A DNA stretch of 11,346 nucleotides, taken from positions 1-11,346 of the forward strand of contig JABFSV010000291.1 in NCBI GenBank assembly GCA_013140405.1, read 5' to 3'. Position numbers and translations under genes: made by a program. Shown one piece after another: positions 6,130-11,346 of the stretch; position 1 is the stretch's first letter; every line of letters begins with the position of its first letter. The DNA is from Methyloglobulus sp. Its GTDB lineage: Bacteria > Pseudomonadota > Gammaproteobacteria > Methylococcales > Methylomonadaceae. The notes beneath the pieces are model-generated. The model saw only the letters and a list, made by a program, of their open reading frames with translations. It was not told the DNA's origin and did not search any database.

Positions 6130-6723
6130 ATGACAACTGGGCTGGATGATTTTAAATATATATTAGATGAGTTTAGGGGGCTTTCGGTATGGGCGTTGGG
6201 TGGTGCAGCTGTTCCTTTCGCTGCTGTATTGGTGGAACTTTCCCCTCCTTGGCCAACTGGCATTGTATTTATTACTGCAATTATTGAGCTTGTCGCTATA
6301 GTTATTTCTTTTCAATGGTTTAAGGGTATTAAACGGTCTATTGTGAGTGGAGTCTTGCTGTTTAGCCTTATTTCTTTTTCTGGTTTGGGATTTGCTTACC
6401 TTGTGAATTTGTCCAAGTACGCTTATGAAGTGCCTACTAGTAAAGAACGTTTCGTTAAGGGAAATGAATGTACAAAGGATGCTCTTTTAGTTTTTAGTGA
6501 TCTTTGCCCTGATTTAGGAATTAATGAATTAAGACAAGCAGAGTATGATGCAGAACGACTCTGGACACAAGATTCACTTGCTAACATTAGGGTGCGACTT
6601 GTATCTCTTTGGGTTGGTACCTTTCTTTCGTTATCTATATTGCTCGGTACTTTTCTGGTTTACCAAACAGCCCAAAAAGGGCGAATTCGCAAACCTGAAT
6701 CGATAACTGGTTCTGGTGATTGA
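6130..6723 (+). CDS. Four-helix integral membrane protein of unknown function
   Basis: 197 residues with four predicted membrane helices: about 19-37, 43-63, 71-93 and 157-179. Basic residues K65, K68, R69 and the C-terminal KGRIRK place both termini and the helix 2-3 loop in the cytoplasm. A SPPWP turn (38-42) links helices 1 and 2. The large outer loop (94-155) holds two cysteines (C114, C126) and an E-R-L-W-T-Q-D motif just before helix 4. From memory, a similar layout (SPPWP-type turn, W-T before the last helix) occurs in small membrane proteins near cyanobacterial conflict or signalling genes; I could not check this and claim no function. The gene is AT-rich, 14 bases after the secreted-protein gene, and ends 49 bases before an inverted-repeat element. 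Confidence 0.75.
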   Translation: MTTGLDDFKYILDEFRGLSVWALGGAAVPFAAVLVELSPPWPTGIVFITAIIELVAIVISFQWFKGIKRSIVSGVLLFSLISFSGLGFAYLVNLSKYAYEVPTSKERFVKGNECTKDALLVFSDLCPDLGINELRQAEYDAERLWTQDSLANIRVRLVSLWVGTFLSLSILLGTFLVYQTAQKGRIRKPESITGSGD

Positions 6724-6772
6724 AATTGTTTTTTCATTTATGACAAATAAATAACGAAGAACAGTAGAACCA

Positions 6773-6840
6773 TAGGATGTGCTGAACAAAGTGAAGCGCA
6801 TCAACCGCGAACGATGCGCCTCGTACCTCGGCACATCCTA
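6773..6840 (+). mobile_element. 68-bp inverted-repeat element
   Basis: TAGGATGTGC (6773-6782) and GCACATCCTA (6831-6840) are perfect 10-bp inverted ends. Inside, GCGCATC and GATGCGC form a second stem, so the whole can fold into one long imperfect hairpin. It looks like a dispersed MITE or REP-like repeat, unrelated to the 5177-5286 element apart from the general shape. A GTG at 6779 that opens the frame into the next gene is inside this element and is unlikely to be the native start. Confidence 0.75.
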
Positions 6841-6892
6841 CAATGACTTGAGTAAAATCCTCTCGAAAACATCAAACAAAAGTGACCTGATT

Positions 6893-8980
6893 TTGAAAAA
6901 ACCACAGGTTGATTGTAATCCCATAATAAAGCTATGTATTTTCATAGCACTTTGGCTAATAACTAATGCCGTTTATGCCATTAATACAGCCATACTTGAT
7001 GCTGGTTCAATAACAGGCAAAGACTGGAAGCTGGAGGGAGCGACTCTTGCTGTTATCGACCTCGACCAAAAAAAGCCGCAATTCAAGCTATCTGCAACAA
7101 AGATTACACTTCCCAAGCCGTTCAATGACCTCACGCTTGCAAACATCCAATGCAAAGATTTCACCTGGGATCACGATGAATTGCATTGCAATCAGGGCAG
7201 GGCATCAGTCCGTTCCGCCTATTGGCAATCGCCCACGACGAATCTTTCTATCCACCTTAGCCCGAAACTTAATACCTTCAAACTAGAAGATGCTCGTCTA
7301 GCAGGTAGCCGTTTGTCGTTAGATGCAGAAACCAATGGCGAGAACTGGCAAGGCAAGGTGCAAGCGAAACACATCAATAATAACCTGATAGATAAGCTAT
7401 TTCAGTCAAAACCAACTAAATTGAAACAGGCGCAATCTAAGCAAGGTCGTTTGAATCTGACGGGGACGTTTTCCGGTAAGCAAAACACACTCCAGGAATT
7501 TAATTTTACAGCTGAGGTTGAAGGGTTAACTGACCAAAGCAAAGATGGAAAAATCGCCGCAGAGAAATTGAATTTGCAGACACATCTCGAAGGCAAAAAA
7601 ATCAAGGAAGATGGGTGGTATTGGCAAAGCAAATCCAAAATGATTGGCGGTGCGCTTTATGTCGATCCGGTTTATTTGGAAGCCGGAATACAACCGATAG
7701 CCTTAAATGCCCAAGGCACATGGAACACCAAAAGCAAAAAGGCCGACATCCAATCTTTTACTTACCAGCACCCCGATGTCGGAACGCTAACTGGCAATGC
7801 CAACGGTTATTATCGCGATGGCATCAAGATTGACAAAGCTGACATCACTTTAAAAAGCAATGCCTTGCAAGGTTTATTGACAACCTACATCAACCCGTTT
7901 TTTACCGAATCGCCATTTATAGGCGTATCTATGGCGGGTGATATGGACGCTCAATTCAGTTTCGTTCAGCAGGCATTAACGGGCATCTCCGTACACTTCA
8001 GCAATCTTAATGTTAAAGATGAAGCTGGGCGCGTGGCAATTAACAAAGGCGCTGGGCGGATTAATTGGTCAGATAATCCGACACTGACAAAACGATCGGA
8101 ATTGGCATGGCAGCAGTTTTCCATTAAAGGACTGCCTTTAGGATCAGCCAAATTACCCTTTATAAGCCAGGGAAAAAGTTTCACATTGGCTGAGAAAATC
8201 AAAATACCGTTCTTGAACGGCTCGATTGCCGTCGATAAGTTCAGTTGGCAAGCCAAGAAACAGGACGAACCCGATGTTTCTTTCACAGGATCGCTGGCTA
8301 ACGTGTCCCTGGAGCAGTTATCGAAAACGTTGGGTTGGACACCTTTATCAGGAAATATCAGCGGCCAGATTCCAGGTGTTGATTACCACGATAAAACCTT
8401 AACCCTGAACGGAGAGCTAAAGATTAATGTTTTCGATGGTATCGTTAAAGTCAATAACCTCGCTTCATCAGATTTATTCACTGATTTTCCTAAGGTTTAT
8501 GGCGATATTGAAATAGAAAACCTGGATTTAGATCAACTGACCCGAAAGTTTGAATTCGGCAATATTACTGGAAGGCTGTCAGGAACTATCAATAAACTTG
8601 TCCTGGAAAACTGGCATCCAGTCACGTTTTTTGCTTGGTTGGGAACGCCGGATGACGATGATTCCAGCCATAGGATCAGCCAAAAAGCCGTCAAGAATAT
8701 CGCCAGTATTGGTGGCGGAGGCGCTACGGATTTGTTGTCGCGCAGTTTTTTGGGATTTTTTGAAACGTTTGGCTACGATAAAATTGGTGTGGGCTGTTAT
8801 CTGCATAACGGCGTTTGTCAGATGATGGGTTTAGAGGCAGCAGGGCAAGGCTATTACCTTATAAAAGGCGGCGGTCTGCCGAGAATTGATGTCCTAGGGT
8901 ATAATCCCAGCGTCAACTGGGATGTTCTGGTGGAAAGGCTAGGCCGTGTGGCATCACCGGATAAGGTCATTGTTCAATAG
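6893..8980 (+). CDS. ydbH: YdbH-family AsmA-like intermembrane phospholipid transport protein
   Basis: About 695 residues from the chosen start. The body is a long run of beta-strand repeats typical of AsmA-like bridge proteins. The conserved C-terminal part includes GGGGATDLLSRSFLGFFETFGY, a cysteine pair in G-C-Y-L-H-N-G-V-C, the GQGYYLIKGGGLPRID segment and the D-V-L-V-E-R-L end, as in YdbH homologues. In E. coli YdbH with YnbE and YdbL forms one of three redundant routes moving phospholipids to the outer membrane. The frame has no ATG near the N-terminus. TTG at 6893 gives a good signal sequence or anchor (KK, then LCIFIALWLI, then A-V-Y-A); GTG 6779 lies inside a repeat and TTG 6848 lacks a ribosome site. 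The site before 6893 is also weak, so the start is uncertain. The next gene is the YnbE/YdbL-type partner, supporting the role. Confidence 0.85.
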   Translation: MKKPQVDCNPIIKLCIFIALWLITNAVYAINTAILDAGSITGKDWKLEGATLAVIDLDQKKPQFKLSATKITLPKPFNDLTLANIQCKDFTWDHDELHCNQGRASVRSAYWQSPTTNLSIHLSPKLNTFKLEDARLAGSRLSLDAETNGENWQGKVQAKHINNNLIDKLFQSKPTKLKQAQSKQGRLNLTGTFSGKQNTLQEFNFTAEVEGLTDQSKDGKIAAEKLNLQTHLEGKKIKEDGWYWQSKSKMIGGALYVDPVYLEAGIQPIALNAQGTWNTKSKKADIQSFTYQHPDVGTLTGNANGYYRDGIKIDKADITLKSNALQGLLTTYINPFFTESPFIGVSMAGDMDAQFSFVQQALTGISVHFSNLNVKDEAGRVAINKGAGRINWSDNPTLTKRSELAWQQFSIKGLPLGSAKLPFISQGKSFTLAEKIKIPFLNGSIAVDKFSWQAKKQDEPDVSFTGSLANVSLEQLSKTLGWTPLSGNISGQIPGVDYHDKTLTLNGELKINVFDGIVKVNNLASSDLFTDFPKVYGDIEIENLDLDQLTRKFEFGNITGRLSGTINKLVLENWHPVTFFAWLGTPDDDDSSHRISQKAVKNIASIGGGGATDLLSRSFLGFFETFGYDKIGVGCYLHNGVCQMMGLEAAGQGYYLIKGGGLPRIDVLGYNPSVNWDVLVERLGRVASPDKVIVQ

Positions 8981-9011
8981 GAGTGCAAACCTAGGTTTGT
9001 ACTTGGACTCC
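8980..9011 (+). repeat. Palindrome after ydbH
   Basis: CAAACCTAGGTTTG (8986-8999) is a perfect 14-base palindrome, flanked by GGAGT (8980-8984) and ACTCC (9007-9011) that extend the dyad. It starts at the last base of the ydbH stop codon. No T tract follows, so intrinsic termination is doubtful; it could be a dispersed repeat or a processing site between ydbH and its partner gene. Confidence 0.5.
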
Positions 9012-9063
9012 ACATTAAAAATACCTGAAAATTTTAGTTTGATTAAGTGGTTAATTTTAATAT

Positions 9064-9147
9064 CCTCACCCCAACCCTCTCAGCAACTGCTCCTGCATTG
9101 CCCTACTACCTACATCCATGTAGGCATCCAGCAGGAGAGGGAGTAAC
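9064..9147 (+). repeat. Composite inverted repeat between ydbH and the lipoprotein gene
   Basis: Nested stems: CCCTCTC (9075-9081) with GAGAGGG (9135-9141), or alternatively CTCCTGC (9090-9096) with GCAGGAG (9131-9137), plus an inner hairpin CCTACAT/ATGTAGG (9109-9124). The two outer pairings share bases, so they exclude each other. The outer parts resemble dispersed CCTCACCCCAACCCTCTC-type repeats known from many proteobacterial genomes. It is out of the coding region if the lipoprotein starts at 9194. Confidence 0.6.
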
Positions 9148-9183
9148 AGTTTTTGAAATGCTGAGAAATTTTCAACAAACATT

Positions 9184-9187
9184 GGAG
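9184..9187 (+). promoter_or_regulatory. Ribosome site fixing the lipoprotein start
   Basis: GGAG lies 6 bases before ATG 9194. It decides the start in favour of 9194 over an in-frame ATG at 9047, which would run the gene through a repeat and bury the signal peptide. Confidence 0.7.
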
Positions 9188-9193
9188 TACAAA

Positions 9194-9793
9194 ATGAAAA
9201 AATTTTCCTTGCTAGGCATGTTAATGCTTACTGCTTGCGTCACCATAAATATCTACTTTCCAGCCGCTGCTGCTGAAAAAGTCGCCGATGAGATTATCAA
9301 GGATATTCAGGGTAACGCGCCGCAAAAGCCTGAGCTTGATCTCAAACCAGAACCCAAGTCCGAACTATCTGATTTCCAGATCAGTTTATATAAGGCTTTA
9401 GATCAAGCCATCAGCTTTGCCATTTCCTCTGCACAAGCTGCCGAAGCCGATTTGTCCATTGATAGCCCAGACATCAGGAAGCTGACGGCTGCAATGGAAA
9501 AACGTTTTTCGGCGTTACAGGGTTTCTACGCAGCAGGGGCTATCGGCATAAAAGCAGATGGATTGTTGGCGGTTAGGGATGCCGCCAGCGTGTCGCTAAA
9601 AGACCGTAATCAAGTGAATAAGCTGGTTGCAGGTGAGAATGCAGATCGTCAGGCACTGTATCAAGCCATCGCCAACGCTAACGGGCATCCTGAATGGGTC
9701 ACACAAATTAAATCGACGTTTGCTGCCCGTTGGATAAGCAATGCCCAATCCGGCTGGTGGTATCAATCTTCTGGTGCATGGAAGCAGAAATAA
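9194..9793 (+). CDS. DUF1318 (YdbL-like) lipoprotein with YnbE-like N-terminus
   Basis: 199 residues. The N-terminus is a lipoprotein signal with lipobox LTAC and acylated C15; residue +2 is Val, so outer-membrane sorting is expected. Residues 16-40 (VTINIYFPAAAAEKVADEII...) resemble the short lipoprotein YnbE, with its T-I-N strand near the acyl anchor. A Pro/Lys/Glu linker (42-58) follows. Residues about 88-199 match YdbL/DUF1318: G-L-L-A-V-R-D, L-K-D-R-x-x-V-N-K-L-V, E-N-A-D-R-Q-A-L-Y, and a C-terminal GWWYQSSGAWKQK comparable to the end of E. coli YdbL. In E. coli ynbE and ydbL are separate genes after ydbH; here both seem to be one polypeptide, encoded 213 bases after ydbH. Inferred role: outer-membrane end and helper of the YdbH lipid bridge. 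Confidence 0.85.
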   Translation: MKKFSLLGMLMLTACVTINIYFPAAAAEKVADEIIKDIQGNAPQKPELDLKPEPKSELSDFQISLYKALDQAISFAISSAQAAEADLSIDSPDIRKLTAAMEKRFSALQGFYAAGAIGIKADGLLAVRDAASVSLKDRNQVNKLVAGENADRQALYQAIANANGHPEWVTQIKSTFAARWISNAQSGWWYQSSGAWKQK

Positions 9794-9795
9794 AT

Positions 9796-11142
9796 ATGGC
9801 ACGTACACGAAAAAAAGCATTGCCGGACGTTCCGGTTAAAGCGACTATCGCATCCTTGACTCATGACGGCAGAGGTGTTACCCATATTGATGGCAAGGCA
9901 ATCTTTATTGATGCCGCTTTACCGGGCGAAGAAGTCGAATTCCTTTATACAGAAATCCGTCGGGATTATGCCGAAGGCCGAGTTGTTAAGGTATTGACTG
10001 CTTCTGAACACCGAGTTGAGCCCTTATGCCCTCATTTTGATATTTGCGGTGGGTGCAGTTTTCAGCATGTGGATTCTGCTACTCAAATTCAAATCAAGCA
10101 AGGCTTGCTTGAAGAACAGTTTAAACGTATAGGCAAAGTCACGATTCCCCAGCTTTGGGAGCCATTAACAGGCTCGCACTGGGGCTATCGCCGGAAAGCA
10201 CGGATGGGCGTTAAATATGTAGCCAAAAAAAATCGGGTGCTGGTTGGGTTTCGTGAAAAGCGTCACCCTTATCTTGCCGAAATGGACAATTGCGTAGTCA
10301 TGCACCCTATTGTTGGTACACGGCTTGTCGCCTTGGGTGAAATGATTGAAGGCTTAAGCATCCGCGAAAAAATCCCCCAGATTGAAGTCGCTATCGGCGA
10401 TGAACAATGTGTATTGTCGGTACGTGTGCTAGAGCCGCCAACAGCAGACGACCAGGAAAAGATGCGTGCTTTTGGTAAAGTCCATAACCTGACGCTATGC
10501 TTGCAATCCAAAGGCCCTGATACCATCACTCCGCTGGATGGTGAACCTGAAGTGATACCAACTTACGCCTTGCCTGACCACGGCATAGAATTCAAATTTC
10601 GTCCCGCCATGTTTACCCAGGTTAATTATGAAATAAACCGCCTGATGGTCAACCGAGTTTTGGCTACCCTCAATCTGACCAAGGACGATACCGTGCTTGA
10701 CCTATTTTGCGGCCTAGGCAATTTTACCTTGCCACTTGCCAAATATGCCGGGCTAGTCGTCGGCGTGGAAGGTGATCTGCCGCTAGTTAAACATGCCAGG
10801 GAGAATGCTTTACATAACGGTATCGAAAATGCCGAATTTTATGCGGCAGATTTAAGCAAAGATATTAGCGATCAACCTTGGGCAAACCGCAAATACAATA
10901 AAATTCTGCTCGATCCTTCCAGGGCGGGTGCATCAGAAGTGCTGCATCATTTTAAACACTGGCAGCCAGAACAGATCGTTTACGTAAGCTGCAATCCCTC
11001 TACGCTGGCGCGTGATGCCGGAATTCTCGTCAATGATTTGGGCTATAAGCTCGTTAAAGCAGGTGTGATGGATATGTTTCCCCAAACCGGACACGTTGAG
11101 TCGATTGCTTTGTTTGAGACGAGCAGTGCGGTTTCGCGCTAG
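9796..11142 (+). CDS. rlmD: 23S rRNA (uracil-1939-C5)-methyltransferase RlmD
   Basis: SAM-dependent enzyme that makes m5U1939 in 23S rRNA. 448 residues from ATG 9796, 2 bases after the lipoprotein stop; the longer frame from 9730 would overlap that gene. An N-terminal TRAM domain (about 12-67) is followed by the 4Fe-4S ligands C78, C84, C87 and C166. The SAM motif D-L-F-C-G-L-G-N-F lies at about 302-310. Downstream are the D-P-S-R-A-G segment and the nucleophile C399 in YVSCNPSTLARD, with the C-terminal QTGHVESIALF motif. All key residues are present. The tight spacing suggests co-transcription with the ydbH lipoprotein gene. Confidence 0.96.
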   Translation: MARTRKKALPDVPVKATIASLTHDGRGVTHIDGKAIFIDAALPGEEVEFLYTEIRRDYAEGRVVKVLTASEHRVEPLCPHFDICGGCSFQHVDSATQIQIKQGLLEEQFKRIGKVTIPQLWEPLTGSHWGYRRKARMGVKYVAKKNRVLVGFREKRHPYLAEMDNCVVMHPIVGTRLVALGEMIEGLSIREKIPQIEVAIGDEQCVLSVRVLEPPTADDQEKMRAFGKVHNLTLCLQSKGPDTITPLDGEPEVIPTYALPDHGIEFKFRPAMFTQVNYEINRLMVNRVLATLNLTKDDTVLDLFCGLGNFTLPLAKYAGLVVGVEGDLPLVKHARENALHNGIENAEFYAADLSKDISDQPWANRKYNKILLDPSRAGASEVLHHFKHWQPEQIVYVSCNPSTLARDAGILVNDLGYKLVKAGVMDMFPQTGHVESIALFETSSAVSR

Positions 11143-11180
11143 AGACTATGAAAGAATTGTAAAGGTTGCTGAAATCATAT

Positions 11181-11210
11181 TTGTAATTTTCCATACCATT
11201 GATTTATACA
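11181..11210 (+). promoter_or_regulatory. Candidate sigma70 promoter for the last gene
   Basis: TTGTAA (11181-11186) and TATACA (11205-11210) are separated by 18 bases, an acceptable -35/-10 pair. The predicted start would leave a leader of about 90 bases before ATG 11308. AT-rich DNA makes chance matches common. Confidence 0.3.
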
Positions 11211-11268
11211 ATATAACGGTGTAAAAGACTAGGTTTATACTACCAACATTTAATTGTTTCACAGTCTC

Positions 11269-11282
11269 GCTGGCAAACCAGC
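11269..11282 (+). other. Small hairpin in the leader of the last gene
   Basis: GCTGG and CCAGC pair around the loop CAAA. It lies about 25 bases before ATG 11308, in the leader. It is too short and lacks a T tract for a terminator; it may be a leader structure or chance. Confidence 0.3.
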
Positions 11283-11307
11283 CTATTTGGTAAATAAAGG
11301 ATAGCTA

Positions 11308-11346
11308 ATGAAGGTTTCAGCTGCTTTTCAAAAAATCCGGTTTTTT
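11308..11346 (+). CDS. Start of a further gene, cut by the window end
   Basis: ATG 11308 follows an AAAGG ribosome site (11296-11300) by 7 bases and opens a frame of 13 codons, MKVSAAFQKIRFF, to the window edge. Too short to identify. In E. coli relA follows rlmD, but this N-terminus gives no sign of RelA. Confidence 0.5.
   Translation, partial: MKVSAAFQKIRFF

Noticed and set aside
6724..6750. T-rich stretch after the four-helix gene as an intrinsic terminator
   Set aside because: A run of six T is present but only a 4-5 bp A/T stem could precede it; no GC-rich hairpin.
9047..9193. 49-codon N-terminal extension of the lipoprotein
   Set aside because: Reads through a repeat and would hide an excellent lipobox signal that has its own GGAG site.
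11261..11300. GGCAAACC in the last leader as part of a c-di-GMP (GEMM) riboswitch
   Set aside because: The second conserved part (GACGCAAAGCC-like) and the flanking stems are absent; only a 5-bp hairpin is present.
1..11346. CRISPR array, rRNA, tRNA, replication origin
   Set aside because: No regularly spaced repeats, no rRNA or tRNA sequence and no DnaA-box cluster seen by eye on either strand.

Overview
The window looks like a chromosomal segment from a gammaproteobacterium. Supporting features are the dnaX-ybaB-recR order, an AsmA-like YdbH protein beside a YdbL-type lipoprotein, and an RlmD of usual build. Moderate GC and several short dispersed inverted repeats beginning or ending in GTAGG/CCTAC remind me of Methylococcales (gamma methanotrophs). 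That placement is an impression from memory, not a result. All genes I accept are on the + strand.

Left core block (25-3428): dnaX (clamp-loader tau/gamma), ybaB/ebfC and recR form a tight replication/repair operon. After a perfect 12-bp palindrome come a HIT-family hydrolase gene with a consensus Shine-Dalgarno and a small two-helix membrane protein that resembles a K+ channel pore module without the selectivity-filter signature.

Rearranged accessory block (about 3430-6840): this starts with the first ~45 codons of a type I restriction methylase (hsdM). A decayed IS481-family element follows, with a frameshift and an apparent internal deletion. Next comes the C-terminal half of a cysteine synthase gene (cysM), caught between two 68-bp direct repeats. 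The second repeat is the right part of a 110-bp miniature inverted-repeat element. An AT-rich gene pair follows: a secreted protein with four cysteines and a four-helix membrane protein, neither assignable to a function. A second, unrelated 68-bp inverted-repeat element closes the block.

Right core block (6893-11142): a ydbH-like gene with a probable TTG start is followed by a lipoprotein that joins a YnbE-like acylated N-terminus to a YdbL-like (DUF1318) C-terminus. Together they suggest the YdbH-YnbE-YdbL intermembrane lipid-transport bridge. rlmD (23S rRNA m5U1939 methyltransferase) follows after 2 bp. The window ends 13 codons into another gene preceded by a 165-bp leader.

The strongest leads are the undescribed secreted/membrane gene pair bracketed by mobile repeats, the lipoprotein fusion, the filter-less channel-like protein, the A8 run late in dnaX, and the layered hsdM/IS/repeat/cysM scar.
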